DNA of 38,970 nt from an uncultured Rhodospirillales bacterium (GTDB lineage Bacteria > Pseudomonadota > Alphaproteobacteria > Acetobacterales > Acetobacteraceae), in the NCBI GenBank assembly GCA_903927465.1, contig CAIYMY010000219.1, positions 1 to 38,970 of the forward strand. The letters are read 5' to 3'. The number at the start of each line of letters is the position of its first letter. Positions within the stretch are counted from its first letter, which is position 1. A program made the translations under genes and the position numbers. The notes below the pieces were generated by a model that searched no databases, was not told where the DNA came from, and saw only the letters and a list, made by a program, of their open reading frames with translations. Shown here in pieces: positions 1 through 9,147 of this stretch.

Positions 1-2
1 AA

Positions 3-101
3 GCCCCAAAACAGGCCATCACCGCCGTCATGCGAAAGCTCATCATCCTCGCAAACGCCCTACTCAAAAAAGGTAGACAATGGCAACTACGGGCGGCTTG
101 A
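3..101 (+). mobile_element. C-terminal end of an IS110-family transposase (partial)
   Basis: Reading frame 3 is open from the window edge to a TGA at 99-101 and ends with the segment ITAVMRKLIILANALLKKG. This matches the conserved tail of IS110/IS116/IS902 transposases, where an AVMRKL-x-x-LANALL stretch lies just before the C-terminus. These are RuvC-like DEDD transposases (known for the family). Only about 32 residues are visible, so it cannot be told whether the element is intact. The right end of the insertion sequence should lie between 101 and about 130, next to the end of the ABC-F gene. No clear terminal inverted repeat can be called from this side alone, and IS110 elements often lack one. 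Confidence 0.7.
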
Positions 102-121
102 CCATCACGGATACTCTAAAC

Positions 122-138
122 GGCGGGGGTTACCCGCC
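122..138 (-). terminator. GC-rich hairpin overlapping the ABC-F stop codon
   Basis: GGCGGG (122-127) and CCCGCC (133-138) form a perfect 6-bp stem around the TAA stop of the leftward ABC-F gene (130-132). On the minus strand the stem is followed only by GTTT, so the U-tract is weak. It could end transcription of the purA/ABC-F block or shield it from read-through from the adjacent insertion sequence. Confidence 0.35.
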
Positions 139-1941
139 GCCTTGCTCCCGCAGGATTTCTAATTCAAGCCAGCGGGTTTCAGCCTGCTGCAAACCGGCCT
201 GCGCCACGCCAAGCGCGCTGGTCGCCTTGGCAAAGCCAGCGGCATCGCGCGCGTAAAACGCCGGATCGGCGATACGCTTTTCAAGTGCTGTGATTTCCGC
301 CGCAAGCTTTTCCATCCGTGCCGGCAGGGTTTTCAATTCGTGCTGATCCAGCGCGCCCAGGCCCTTCTTGCGCAGGGCTGGTTTGGCTAAAGATGCCACC
401 TGTCGCTTCGCTGCTGACGCCTGCTTTTCAGTGGCTCGCGCCCGCACGCCATGGCCGCGCTGCGCAACCATATCGCTATAGCCGCCGGCATATTCCTGCC
501 AGCGCCCCGCTTCCTCAAAAGCAATCACGCTGGTGACGCATCGGTCGAGGAAATCGCGGTCATGGCTCACCAGCAGCACCGTACCAGCGTAATCCGCGAT
601 CAATTCCTGCAATAAGTCGAGTGTTTCAAGGTCCAGATCATTGGTCGGTTCATCCAGCACCAGAAGATTGGATGGCTTGGCGAAGGCGCGCGCCAGCATC
701 AGCCGCCCGCGTTCTCCGCCGGAAAGCGCGCCAAGTGGTGTGCGCGCCTGTTCCGGCGTGAACAGAAAATCCTTCATATAGCCCAGCACATGGCGCGGCG
801 CGCCGCCGACATGCACCATATCGCCGCGCCCTTCGGTCAGCGCTTCCGCCAGCGTCACTGCGGGATCAAGCGCCGCACGGCGCTGATCCAGCCCGACCAT
901 TTCAATCCCAGCGCCGAGCAAGACCTGCCCCGCATCCGGCGCCAGCGTGCCGATCAGCATATTCAACAGCGTCGTCTTGCCTGCGCCATTCGGGCCCAGA
1001 ATACCCACGCGATCACCGCGCATGATGCGCGTCGAAAACTCCTGCACGATCGGGCGCTCACCAAAGGATTTGCTGATATTGTCAGCGGCGATCACCAGAT
1101 TGCCGGACCCGCCAGCCTCGGTCGCAGCCATGCTCACACGCCCGGGCGCGCTACTACGCTCTCGCCGCTTGGTACGCAAGGTTTGCAGGTTTTCAAGCCG
1201 CCTTACGTTGCGCTTGCGTCGCGCGGTTACGCCATAGCGCAACCAATGTTCTTCGCGCACGATCTTGCGCGCAAGCTTATGCGCATCGCGTTCTTCTTCT
1301 TCCAGCACCTGATCGCGCCAGCCCTCAAAAGCGCCAAAGCCCTGTTCCAGCCGCCGCGTGGTGCCGCGATCCAGCCAGACCATGGCGCGCGAGAGCCCTT
1401 CCAGAAAGCGCCGATCATGGCTGATCAGGACCAGCGCCGATGCACTCGCCGCCAGCTCCGCTTCCAGCCATTCAATCACCGGCAGGTCGAGGTGATTGGT
1501 CGGTTCATCCAGCAACAGAATGTCAGGTTCTGGCGCCAAGGCGCGGGCAAGCGCGGCGCGGCGTGCTTCACCACCCGAAAGCGCGGCAGGCGCTTCCGCG
1601 CCACTCATCCCCAGGCTTTCCAGCAGATAGCGCGCGCGATACGCATCATCCGCCGGGCCAAGCCCTGCCTCAACATAGGACATCACATCCGCATAGCCGG
1701 AAAGATCAGGTTCCTGTTCCAAAAAGCGTAGCGTCGCGCCTGGTTGCAGAAAGCGCGTGCCGCCTTCTGCTTCAATCAGCCCGGCGGCGATCTTCAGCAG
1801 CGTTGATTTGCCCGAGCCATTCCGCCCGACCAGCGCCAGCCTTTCACCAGGGGCCACGGAAAGTGAGGCGCCATCCAAAAGCCGTGTGGTACCAAAACCC
1901 AGGCGGATATTTTGCAGGATCAGAAGTGGGGGTGCGGCCAT
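130..1941 (-). CDS. ABC-F family ATPase, Uup-like
   Basis: A 603-residue soluble protein with two ABC ATPase domains and no membrane segment, the layout of ABC-F proteins. Domain 1 has a Walker A (GRNGSGKST, about 39-47), an LSGGE signature (121-125) and a Walker B with DEPTNHLD (about 145-152). Domain 2 has GPNGAGKTT (about 316-324), LSGGE (406-410) and DEPTNDLD (430-437). A charged linker (about 210-265) joins them, as expected for the ABC-F P-site tRNA interaction motif. The C-terminal 100 residues look like the coiled coil of Uup. ABC-F members act on ribosomes or, for Uup, affect transposon excision and ribosome assembly (family knowledge). The gene begins 3 bases after purA and is probably co-transcribed with it. 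Uup is the best subfamily match by length and tail, but EttA-like function cannot be excluded. Confidence 0.92.
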   Translation of the reverse strand: MAAPPLLILQNIRLGFGTTRLLDGASLSVAPGERLALVGRNGSGKSTLLKIAAGLIEAEGGTRFLQPGATLRFLEQEPDLSGYADVMSYVEAGLGPADDAYRARYLLESLGMSGAEAPAALSGGEARRAALARALAPEPDILLLDEPTNHLDLPVIEWLEAELAASASALVLISHDRRFLEGLSRAMVWLDRGTTRRLEQGFGAFEGWRDQVLEEEERDAHKLARKIVREEHWLRYGVTARRKRNVRRLENLQTLRTKRRERSSAPGRVSMAATEAGGSGNLVIAADNISKSFGERPIVQEFSTRIMRGDRVGILGPNGAGKTTLLNMLIGTLAPDAGQVLLGAGIEMVGLDQRRAALDPAVTLAEALTEGRGDMVHVGGAPRHVLGYMKDFLFTPEQARTPLGALSGGERGRLMLARAFAKPSNLLVLDEPTNDLDLETLDLLQELIADYAGTVLLVSHDRDFLDRCVTSVIAFEEAGRWQEYAGGYSDMVAQRGHGVRARATEKQASAAKRQVASLAKPALRKKGLGALDQHELKTLPARMEKLAAEITALEKRIADPAFYARDAAGFAKATSALGVAQAGLQQAETRWLELEILREQGGG

Positions 1942-1944
1942 CAG

Positions 1945-3234
1945 CTATCCCGCGAAGGGGTCGCGCATCATGATGGTGTCGTCACGCTCCGGGCTGGTGG
2001 AAAGCAGCACCACGGGGGCTTCCACCAATTCCTCGATCCGGCGGATGTATTTCACCGCCTCGGCCGGCAATTCGCCATAGGAACGGGCACCGCGGGTGGA
2101 ACCCGGCCAGCCCGGCATGACCTCGAAAATGGGTTCCGCTGCCGCTTGCGCGCGTTGCCCCGTGGGCAGGCGCTTCATCAATTGGCCATTCACCGTGTAG
2201 CCAGTGCAGATCTTCAATTCGGTCAGGCCATCCAGCACATCAAGCTTGGTCAGCACCAGGCCCTGCACACCGCCCACCTTCACCGCTTGGCGCACCATGC
2301 AGGCATCAAACCAACCGCAGCGGCGCGGGCGGCCGGTGACGGTGCCAAATTCATGGCCGCGTTCACCCAGGCGCTTGCCGATCTCATCATGCAGTTCGCT
2401 CGGGAAAGGGCCGGAACCGACGCGGGTTGTGTAGGCCTTGGCAATGCCCAGCACGAAGCCAATTGCATCCGGCCCAACGCCCGCGCCGGCGGCGGCATTG
2501 CCGGCAACCGTATTGCTGCTGGTGACATAGGGGTAGGTGCCGTGATCCACATCCAGCATCACGGCCTGAGCACCTTCGAACAGCACGCGCTTGCCGCTGC
2601 TGCGCGCCTCATCCAGGCGTTCCCAGATCGCTTCCGAGAAGGGCAGCAGCTTTGGCGCGAGCGCGAGCAAGCTATCCAGCAGCGCCTGTTTTTCGAATTC
2701 CGGCGCCCCCAGGCCGCGCAGTAGCGTATTGTGATGGCGCAGCAATTCATCAAGCTTGTCGGACAGGGTTTCGGGTTCGGCCAGATCACACAAGCGAATC
2801 GCGCGCCGCGCTACCTTGTCTTCATAAGCGGGGCCAATGCCGCGCCCTGTGGTACCGATTTTCGCATCGCCGCGCGCCGCTTCGCGTGCCTTATCGAGTG
2901 CCGGATGCAGCGGCAGGATCAGCGGCACATTATCGGCGATGCGCAAATTCTCGGGCGTTACGGAAAGCCCCTGCGCCGTGACTCTGGCGATTTCGGCCAG
3001 TAGCGCTTCAGGGTCCAGCACCACGCCATTGCCGATAATGCCAAGCTTGCCGCGCACCACGCCTGAAGGCAGCAGCGAAAGCTTATAGGTCTGATCGCCC
3101 ACTACCAGCGTATGGCCGGCATTATGCCCGCCCTGGAAGCGCACCACGATATCCGCGCGGGAGGCAAGCCAATCAACAACCTTGCCCTTGCCTTCATCGC
3201 CCCATTGGGCACCGATCACGGTGACATTGGCCAT
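1945..3234 (-). CDS. purA: Adenylosuccinate synthetase
   Basis: A 429-residue protein of normal family length. It makes adenylosuccinate from IMP and aspartate with GTP, the first committed step to AMP, in the cytosol. The N-terminus carries the GTP-binding signature [15 protein letters not shown] (about 8-22), which contains the catalytic Asp, and then GGHNAGHT with the catalytic His. The GIGPAYEDK segment and the C-terminal TKLDVLDGL guanine-recognition region are also present. The ATG start lies 4 bases after the hisZ stop, so purA is probably in one transcript with hisZ and the ABC-F gene. The partner enzyme purB is also in the window but on the other strand (6214-7548). Confidence 0.97.
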   Translation of the reverse strand: MANVTVIGAQWGDEGKGKVVDWLASRADIVVRFQGGHNAGHTLVVGDQTYKLSLLPSGVVRGKLGIIGNGVVLDPEALLAEIARVTAQGLSVTPENLRIADNVPLILPLHPALDKAREAARGDAKIGTTGRGIGPAYEDKVARRAIRLCDLAEPETLSDKLDELLRHHNTLLRGLGAPEFEKQALLDSLLALAPKLLPFSEAIWERLDEARSSGKRVLFEGAQAVMLDVDHGTYPYVTSSNTVAGNAAAGAGVGPDAIGFVLGIAKAYTTRVGSGPFPSELHDEIGKRLGERGHEFGTVTGRPRRCGWFDACMVRQAVKVGGVQGLVLTKLDVLDGLTELKICTGYTVNGQLMKRLPTGQRAQAAAEPIFEVMPGWPGSTRGARSYGELPAEAVKYIRRIEELVEAPVVLLSTSPERDDTIMMRDPFAG

Positions 3235-3238
3235 GGTT

Positions 3239-4381
3239 TCAACCTTTCCGAGGCAGCGCTACAGCGCGCCCTTCCTGAAGCACATGAGAACAACGCAGGC
3301 TTTCGGCTGTATCTTCCGCCGAAAGCGCTGCAACAGTAACAAAGCCTTCCGCGCGCATCGACGCCCCATCGGCACCGAGCGGGATGAAAAGCCGCGCCGG
3401 TGCTGCGCTGCGCGGTGCCGCGCGCAATACCGCATCCGGGTAAAGCGTCATGCCGGTGGCTGGTTCGCCGTTGTGGGAAACATAACGCCCACCGCGCGCC
3501 AATTCGCCGCCAAGCCCCGGCCCATAAAGCGTGAAGGCCACGCCAGTATGGTAACGAAAGCCGCGAAACTCCACGGGATCGAGCGTGATGCGCAGCCCCG
3601 GCGCGCGGCGCGTGATGGCGGCGATGATCGCTGCGGCATCATTGGCCAGCGCCCGCGCGGCTGGGGGCAATTCCGCCTTCTGCAAGGCAGTAAGCGCAGC
3701 CTCGGCCGGGCCGGAAGCCGCCATCAGCGCGGGCAATGCCTGCAATACGGCGGCACCCGAATCGCGCACGGCCGCCGCCACCGCCGCGCTATCCTTGCGG
3801 TCCAGCGCGCGGGCTAGGCTGGCGCGGAGCGGAGCGGCCAGATCGGCGGCATCAAGCAGAATGGGGGTCAGGCTGGGCAGCGTTACATCCAGGCTGACGG
3901 GTGCGACGCCAATCGCCGCCAAGGCTTCCACGGCCACAATCGCCACTTCGGCATCGGCTTCAATCGCATCGCTGCCGATAAGTTCAATCCCGGCCTGGGG
4001 AAGCTGGCGTTCGGGGGCCAATTGCGTGCCGCGTACGCGCAGTACCTGGCCCGCATAGCAAAGCCGCAAGGGGCGCGGTTCGGCGGCAAGCCGCGTTGCG
4101 GCAATGCGCGCTACCTGAGGCGTAGTATCGGCGCGCAGCCCCATCATGCGCTGGCTTACTGGGTCCATCAGACGAAAAGTCTGATCCGCCACTGCAGCGC
4201 CCGAGCCCGTCAGCAGGCTGTCTTCAAATTCCAATAGCGGCGGCTTGACGCGTTCATAGCCATGCTGGGTGAAGGCGGCCATCATGGCTTCCACCAAAGC
4301 AGCCTCCCGCGCCGCATCGGGCGGCAGCAGATCGGCGAAGCCGGCGGGCAGCAGGGCGGGATTGGGTAAATCTTCGGTCAT
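3239..4381 (-). CDS. hisZ: ATP phosphoribosyltransferase regulatory subunit
   Basis: A class II aminoacyl-tRNA-synthetase-like protein resembling the HisRS catalytic core but without the anticodon-binding domain. This is the hallmark of HisZ, which partners a short-form HisG in the first step of histidine synthesis. Visible motifs are the motif 1/2 region with [10 protein letters not shown] followed by [10 protein letters not shown] (about residues 88-120), and a C-terminal [15 protein letters not shown] segment typical of HisRS and HisZ. I chose the ATG at 4381 (380 residues) because the conserved N-terminal region begins right after it; a GTG at 4435 would add 18 residues without recognisable similarity. 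HisZ presence implies a short HisG elsewhere in the genome, since none is in this window. It sits between a TerC gene and purA on one strand. Confidence 0.9.
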   Translation of the reverse strand: MTEDLPNPALLPAGFADLLPPDAAREAALVEAMMAAFTQHGYERVKPPLLEFEDSLLTGSGAAVADQTFRLMDPVSQRMMGLRADTTPQVARIAATRLAAEPRPLRLCYAGQVLRVRGTQLAPERQLPQAGIELIGSDAIEADAEVAIVAVEALAAIGVAPVSLDVTLPSLTPILLDAADLAAPLRASLARALDRKDSAAVAAAVRDSGAAVLQALPALMAASGPAEAALTALQKAELPPAARALANDAAAIIAAITRRAPGLRITLDPVEFRGFRYHTGVAFTLYGPGLGGELARGGRYVSHNGEPATGMTLYPDAVLRAAPRSAAPARLFIPLGADGASMRAEGFVTVAALSAEDTAESLRCSHVLQEGRAVALPRKG

Positions 4382-4437
4382 GGGCAAGCGCAGGGTTTGG
4401 CAGGGGTGGCGCGGCTCGGCAAGCCCTGCCGTCACCC

Positions 4438-5124
4438 TCAGCCTGATCGGGTGAAATCACCCGCTCGACCGGGGCTCAGCATTTCCGTATGGCCATGACC
4501 GGAACCAGTCAGATAGCCGTAAAGCTGGTGCGCGCCCTCATAGGTCATTTCAATGCCGATCCAGGCAATCAGCGCAACGCCGGCATAGGCAATCCAGCGA
4601 AACTTTGCGAGCAACCGGGCGATGATGGAAGCCGCCACCCCCATGAGGATGATGGAAACCGCCAGCCCCAGGATCAGCATGGGCATATTGCCGCGCGCAA
4701 TGCCCGCAATCGCCAGCACATTATCAAGCGACATGGAAACATCGGCGATCACAATCTGCTTCAGCGCCTGCATCATGGATTTGCCACCGGCGCCGTCCCC
4801 ATGTCCTTCGGGGTCTTCTTCTTCGTGCTTTTCGTCGCGCAATTCCTTGAAGAAGCCATAGGCGATCCACAGCAGCAAAAGCCCGCCAATCAGCAATAGG
4901 CCCGGCACTTCCAACAGATAGACCGCGAAGATGGAAAAGATGATGCGCAGCACGGTGGCGAAGACCATGCCGAACAAAATGGCGCGGGAGCGTTGCGCTG
5001 CCGGCAAGCCCGCCGCCGCCAAGCCAATCAGCACCGCATTGTCGCCCGAAAGCACAACATTTGCGAACATGATCTGGCCAAAAATGGCCCAGTTAAAATT
5101 CTCTAAAAGGGCAGATAAATCCAT
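4438..5124 (-). CDS. TerC family integral membrane protein (YjbE/YkoY-like), copy 1
   Basis: A 228-residue multi-spanning membrane protein with about seven hydrophobic segments. The two TerC motifs are clear: NVVLSGDNAVLIGLAAAG near the N-terminus and IADVSMSLDNVLAIAG near the middle, each with the conserved acidic/Asn pair thought to bind metal within the membrane. A central cytoplasmic loop is acidic and His-rich (KHEEEDPEGHGDG), which could also bind cations. TerC-family proteins such as Alx, MeeF/MeeY and YjbE are linked to manganese export and metalation of exported proteins (family knowledge). The start at ATG 5124 is chosen because GGGAG lies 7 bases upstream; the GTG at 5142 has no such site. 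A paralogue lies immediately upstream. Confidence 0.88.
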   Translation of the reverse strand: MDLSALLENFNWAIFGQIMFANVVLSGDNAVLIGLAAAGLPAAQRSRAILFGMVFATVLRIIFSIFAVYLLEVPGLLLIGGLLLLWIAYGFFKELRDEKHEEEDPEGHGDGAGGKSMMQALKQIVIADVSMSLDNVLAIAGIARGNMPMLILGLAVSIILMGVAASIIARLLAKFRWIAYAGVALIAWIGIEMTYEGAHQLYGYLTGSGHGHTEMLSPGRAGDFTRSG

Positions 5125-5136
5125 AACGTCGCTCCC

Positions 5137-5184
5137 GGGCACAATGGGCCGGCGCGACGCATAATCCTATGCGTCGTCTGTGCC
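5137..5184 (-). promoter_or_regulatory. Structured leader just upstream of TerC copy 1
   Basis: A perfect 8-bp inverted repeat CGACGCAT (5155-5162) / ATGCGTCG (5169-5176) is enclosed by a second pairing GGCACA (5138-5143) / TGTGCC (5179-5184). On the transcript the outer stem closes immediately before the GGGAG ribosome-binding site of the TerC gene (5132-5136). TerC-family genes are often preceded by the Mn-sensing yybP-ykoY riboswitch, but I do not see its conserved core here, so this is only a candidate cis-regulatory hairpin or an operator. Confidence 0.35.
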
Positions 5185-5219
5185 TGCCCCAGCGCGGGAG
5201 AGGCTAACGGGATAAAGGC

Positions 5220-5234
5220 GGGGCGTGAAGCCCC
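5220..5234 (-). terminator. Hairpin after TerC copy 2
   Basis: GGGGC (5220-5224) and GCCCC (5230-5234) form a stem with a 5-base loop 6 bases after the stop codon of the second TerC gene. On the minus strand it is followed by GCCTTTA, a poor U-tract, so termination would be partial at best. Confidence 0.35.
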
Positions 5235-5240
5235 TTCCGA

Positions 5241-6029
5241 TCAAGTATGCGTGACGGCTGGTTTCCGCCGCGATTCCCGCACCAGATCCGATACAAAGGC
5301 CGTAAGCCCGGTGTAAACCACCAGCTGCAACAGCGTCGCGCCCACCCAGAGCCAGACAGGGAAGACCCCCGGCAAGGCCAGGAAGCCCAGCGGCAGGAAC
5401 AGATAGGCGTAGGCTTCCGGCACCTTCTCTGCCACTTCATGCGTACCATCCCAGATCATGGCGCCGGCAACATAAAGAATGAGGATGAAGCCAAGCCAGC
5501 CGATCCAGCGATATTTGTTCAGCAGATTGGCAATCAGCGTGGCCGCGACGCCCATCAGCACAACGGAAATGGCAAGGCCCACCACCAGCACCCAGGTATG
5601 GTCCTTGGCGGCGCCAGCCACCGCCAGCACGTTATCCAAGCTCATGGAAATATCGGCGACCAGGATTTGGGTGATGGCCTGCCGCATGGTCTTGCGCGGG
5701 GCTTCGCTTTCCTGGGTTTCAGAAAGCGAAGCAGCACCTTCCGCTTCCTCATGCCCGCCGGCGCGCAATTCGCGGTACATTTTCCAGCAGACCCAAAGCA
5801 GCAGAATGCCCCCGGCCAGCGTAATGCCCACAATCGCCAGCAATTGCACGGTAATGGAAGCAAAGCCGATGCGCATGATCGTCGCAGCGATGATGCCCCA
5901 GAAAATCGCCTTGCGGCGCTGTTCGGGCGGCAGGCCGGCCGCGGCCATACCCACGACAATGGCGTTATCGCCCGCTAGGACGATATCAATCATCAGAACC
6001 TGGGCTAGCGGTATGAACCAATCGGGCAT
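5241..6029 (-). CDS. TerC family integral membrane protein (YjbE/YkoY-like), copy 2
   Basis: A 262-residue polytopic membrane protein, paralogous to the next gene downstream. It has the paired TerC motifs DIVLAGDNAIVVGMAAAG near the N-terminus and VADISMSLDNVLAVAG near the middle, with acidic and Asn residues inside hydrophobic segments. A charged loop between them (GGHEEAEGAASLSETQES) faces the cytoplasm by analogy with relatives. The likely role is Mn2+ or other metal export, or metal supply to exported enzymes; this is inferred from the family. The ATG at 6029 is preferred, preceded by AGGAAA; an upstream TTG adds six residues only. It is divergent from purB, with 184 bases between the two starts that show no obvious operator. 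Confidence 0.88.
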   Translation of the reverse strand: MPDWFIPLAQVLMIDIVLAGDNAIVVGMAAAGLPPEQRRKAIFWGIIAATIMRIGFASITVQLLAIVGITLAGGILLLWVCWKMYRELRAGGHEEAEGAASLSETQESEAPRKTMRQAITQILVADISMSLDNVLAVAGAAKDHTWVLVVGLAISVVLMGVAATLIANLLNKYRWIGWLGFILILYVAGAMIWDGTHEVAEKVPEAYAYLFLPLGFLALPGVFPVWLWVGATLLQLVVYTGLTAFVSDLVRESRRKPAVTHT

Positions 6030-6213
6030 GGACGTTTCCTGTTGCAAGCCTTCCTCAAGCGAGGCATCTAACCAAAATGTAACAGCAGGGCAATCCTGCC
6101 CCGGCGCACCACGCCCTTGCCAAGCTTAGGCGGACGGGTCCAAACCGCAATGGCCTTGGCGCTGTCTGAACGCACGCCAGAGCCTAACCTTTTTGGCCTT
6201 TGGAAACCCCGCC

Positions 6214-7548
6214 ATGGTCCCGCGCTATTCCCGCCCGCAAATGGAAGCCATCTGGGCGCCCGCCAATCGCTACCGCATCTGGTTTGAGATTGAGGCACTG
6301 GCCGCTGAGGAAATGGGCCGCATCGGTACCATCCCGGCCGAGGCCGCGCGCATCATCCGCGAAAAAGGCGCCCCGCGTGCTGCTGGCATCACCGATGCCG
6401 ATATCGCCCGGATTGATGAGATTGAAAGCGTCACACGCCATGATGTCATCGCCTTCCTCACCTGGATGGGGGAAGGCATTGGGCCGGAAGCGCGCTTCAT
6501 GCATCAGGGCATGACATCATCCGATGTGCTGGATACCTGCCTGGCCGTGCAAATGACCCAGGCGGCGGATTTGCTGATTGCGGATGTTGATGCGCTGCTG
6601 GCTGCGCTCAAGGCGCGGGCGATGGAGCATAAATTCACCCCCACCATCGGCCGCAGCCACGGCATCCATGCCGAGCCCACTACCTTCGGCCTGAAGCTGG
6701 CTGGTTATCATGCCGAATTCGCGCGCAGTCGCGCGCGATTGGTGGCGGCGCGTGCCGAGGTCGCAACCTGCGCCATTTCTGGCCCTGTCGGCACTTTTGC
6801 CAGTGTTGACCCGCGCGTGGAGGCTTTTGTCGCGGCTAAGCTTGGCCTTTCGGTGGAACCGGTTTCAACGCAAGTCATCCCGCGTGACCGTCACGCGGCG
6901 TTTTTCGCGGCGCTGGCTGTGGTGGCGACAGGCATTGAACGCCTGGCCACTGAAGTGCGCCATTTGCAAAGAAGCGAAGTGCGCGAAGCCGAGGAATTCT
7001 TCCATGCCGGGCAGAAGGGTTCTTCCGCCATGCCGCATAAGCGCAACCCGGTACTGAGCGAAAACCTGACCGGCTTGGCGCGGCTGGTGCGTGGCTATGT
7101 GGTGCCGGCCTTGGAAAATGTGGCGCTTTGGCATGAACGCGACATCAGCCATTCATCGGTGGAACGCGTGATTGGCCCGGATGCAACGATTGCGCTTGAT
7201 TTCGCGCTGATGCGCCTGACCGGCATGATGGAAAAGCTCACCATCTATCCAGCACGCATGCAGGCCAATCTGGAAAGCCTTGGTGGCGTGGTGCATAGCC
7301 AGAAGGTGCTGCTGGCGCTGACCCAGGCGGGCATGAGCCGCGAAGACGCCTATGCCACCGTGCAGCGCTGCGCCATGGCAACCTGGCAGGCTTTGGGCAG
7401 CGTGGGCGCCAAGGATTTCCGCACCAATCTGCTGGAAGATGCCGGCGTGGCCGCGCTGATGGATGGCGCAGCACTTGATCGCGCCATGGATCCCGCGCGT
7501 GATTTTGGCCATGTGGAGACCATTTTCGCGCGGGTTTTTGGCAGTTAA
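6214..7548 (+). CDS. purB: Adenylosuccinate lyase
   Basis: A 444-residue member of the fumarase/aspartase superfamily. It cleaves SAICAR and adenylosuccinate in purine synthesis. The superfamily signature GSSAMPHKRNPVLSEN (about residues 270-285) carries the mobile catalytic Ser. The TSSDVLDT segment (about 105-112) and IGRSHGIHAEPTTFG (with the conserved His, about 145-160) form the other active-site regions. I chose the ATG at 6214 because MVPRYSRPQM matches the usual alphaproteobacterial PurB N-terminus; a TTG at 6193 would add only seven residues. It ends 3 bases before the tail of serA, which runs towards it. Confidence 0.97.
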   Translation: MVPRYSRPQMEAIWAPANRYRIWFEIEALAAEEMGRIGTIPAEAARIIREKGAPRAAGITDADIARIDEIESVTRHDVIAFLTWMGEGIGPEARFMHQGMTSSDVLDTCLAVQMTQAADLLIADVDALLAALKARAMEHKFTPTIGRSHGIHAEPTTFGLKLAGYHAEFARSRARLVAARAEVATCAISGPVGTFASVDPRVEAFVAAKLGLSVEPVSTQVIPRDRHAAFFAALAVVATGIERLATEVRHLQRSEVREAEEFFHAGQKGSSAMPHKRNPVLSENLTGLARLVRGYVVPALENVALWHERDISHSSVERVIGPDATIALDFALMRLTGMMEKLTIYPARMQANLESLGGVVHSQKVLLALTQAGMSREDAYATVQRCAMATWQALGSVGAKDFRTNLLEDAGVAALMDGAALDRAMDPARDFGHVETIFARVFGS

Positions 7549-7551
7549 ACC

Positions 7552-9147
7552 TTAAAACTTCAGCGGCGTCGCGTGTACCACTAAGGGCAGGCGCCGCACT
7601 TCGGCCAGCACCGCTTCCGGCATCGGGCCATCCAGCCCGACCAGGCAAATCGCATCGCCACCAGGTGCCGCGCGGCCCAGATGCAGCGTGCCGATATTGA
7701 TGCCCGCTTCTGCCAGCGCCGTACCAAAGCGCCCGATGAAGCCCGGTCTATCCTGATTGGTCACATAGAGCATATGCGGCGCGAAATCAGCCTCCACCGC
7801 AATGCCCTTGATGGCGACCAAACGCGGCTTGTTTTCCGCGAGGAGCGTGCCGGCGATTGAACGCTCCCCCTGCGTGGTGGTCACGGACACGGTGAGCAGG
7901 GTTTGATATTCGCCGCGCCGTTCCATGACGGTTTCGGCCACGTCAATGCCGCGTTCCTTCGCCAGCACCGGCGCATTCACCATATTCACCGCGCCCATTT
8001 GCGGCGTCAGCACGCCGGCCAAAGCAGCGGCCGTCAGCGGGCGACGATTAAGCTCCGCCGCATGGCCTTCATATTCAATGCGGATCGCCTTGATCGCATC
8101 ATCCTGTCCGGCGCTAAGCTGCCCCGCCATGGAACCGAGCAAGCGCGCCAATTCCATATAGGGTTTTAATCGCGGCGCTTCTTCCGCGGTCACGCTTGGC
8201 ATGTTGATGGCGTTGGAAACCGCGCCCGTCAGCAGGAAATCCGACATTTGTTCGGCAACTTGCAGCGCCACATTCTCCTGCGCCTCATTCGTTGCCGCAC
8301 CCAGATGAGGGGTGCAGACGACATTTTCCAAGGCAAAAAGCGGGCTGTCTGTCGCGGGTTCAACCTCGAACACATCCAAGGCCGCGCCGGCCAAATGGCC
8401 GGATTGTAGCGCTTCTGCGAGTGCTACTTCATCCACCAAGCCGCCGCGCGCGCAATTGATCAGCCGCGCGCCCTTTTTCATGCGCGCGATATTCTCGCGT
8501 GAGAGGATATTGCGCGTCTGTTCCGTCATGGGCGTATGCAGCGTGATAAAATCGGCGCGCGCCAGCAATTCAGGCAGTTCCACCTTCTCCACGCCGATTT
8601 CAACGGCGCGTTTTTCCGAAAGAAAGGGATCGAAGGCAATCACCTTCATCTTCAACCCACTGGCACGGTCAGCGACAATGCCGCCGATATTGCCGCAGCC
8701 GATCAGGCCGAGCGTTTTCGCGAAAAGCTCCACCCCCATGAAGCGGTTCTTTTCCCATTTGCCCGCCTTGGTGGAGGCTGAGGCTTCCGGCAATTGCCGC
8801 GCCAGCGCAAACATCATCGCAATGGCGTGTTCGGCGGTGGTGATGGCATTGCCGAAGGGCGTATTCATCACCACAACGCCGCGCGCGGTCGCGCTGGTGA
8901 CATCCACATTATCCACGCCAATGCCGGCACGCCCAACTACTTTCAGGCGCGGTGCGACTTCCAGCACTTCCCGCGTGACCTTGGTGGCGGACCGCACCGC
9001 GAGGCCATCATAATCACCAATGATGGCGCGGAGTTCAGCGGGCGTCAGGCCGGTTTTGACATCGGCTTCTATGCCGCGCTCACGAAATATCGCGACCGCG
9101 GCGGGGCTGAGTTTATCGGAGATCAAAACGCGCGGCATGGGCTTCAC
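7552..9147 (-). CDS. serA: D-3-phosphoglycerate dehydrogenase, long form with ACT domain
   Basis: A 531-residue enzyme oxidising 3-phosphoglycerate to 3-phosphohydroxypyruvate, the entry step of serine synthesis. The Rossmann motif is [10 protein letters not shown] (about 148-157), the catalytic Arg is in [10 protein letters not shown] (about 232-241) and the His in [12 protein letters not shown] (about 283-294). After about residue 315 comes the intervening ASB-type domain of long-form PGDHs, then a C-terminal ACT domain beginning near [16 protein letters not shown]. Long forms are often feedback-regulated by serine through these domains (family knowledge). The ATG overlaps the serC stop by 4 bases (9144-9147), so translation is probably coupled to serC. 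Confidence 0.97.
   Translation of the reverse strand: MKPMPRVLISDKLSPAAVAIFRERGIEADVKTGLTPAELRAIIGDYDGLAVRSATKVTREVLEVAPRLKVVGRAGIGVDNVDVTSATARGVVVMNTPFGNAITTAEHAIAMMFALARQLPEASASTKAGKWEKNRFMGVELFAKTLGLIGCGNIGGIVADRASGLKMKVIAFDPFLSEKRAVEIGVEKVELPELLARADFITLHTPMTEQTRNILSRENIARMKKGARLINCARGGLVDEVALAEALQSGHLAGAALDVFEVEPATDSPLFALENVVCTPHLGAATNEAQENVALQVAEQMSDFLLTGAVSNAINMPSVTAEEAPRLKPYMELARLLGSMAGQLSAGQDDAIKAIRIEYEGHAAELNRRPLTAAALAGVLTPQMGAVNMVNAPVLAKERGIDVAETVMERRGEYQTLLTVSVTTTQGERSIAGTLLAENKPRLVAIKGIAVEADFAPHMLYVTNQDRPGFIGRFGTALAEAGINIGTLHLGRAAPGGDAICLVGLDGPMPEAVLAEVRRLPLVVHATPLKF

Noticed and set aside
790-1731. Open frame of 313 codons antisense to the ABC-F gene
   Set aside because: Shadow of the ABC-F coding strand with low-complexity His/Arg composition.
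5137-5240. yybP-ykoY manganese riboswitch upstream of TerC copy 1
   Set aside because: The conserved core loops of that riboswitch are not visible; only simple hairpins are seen. A covariance-model scan would settle it.
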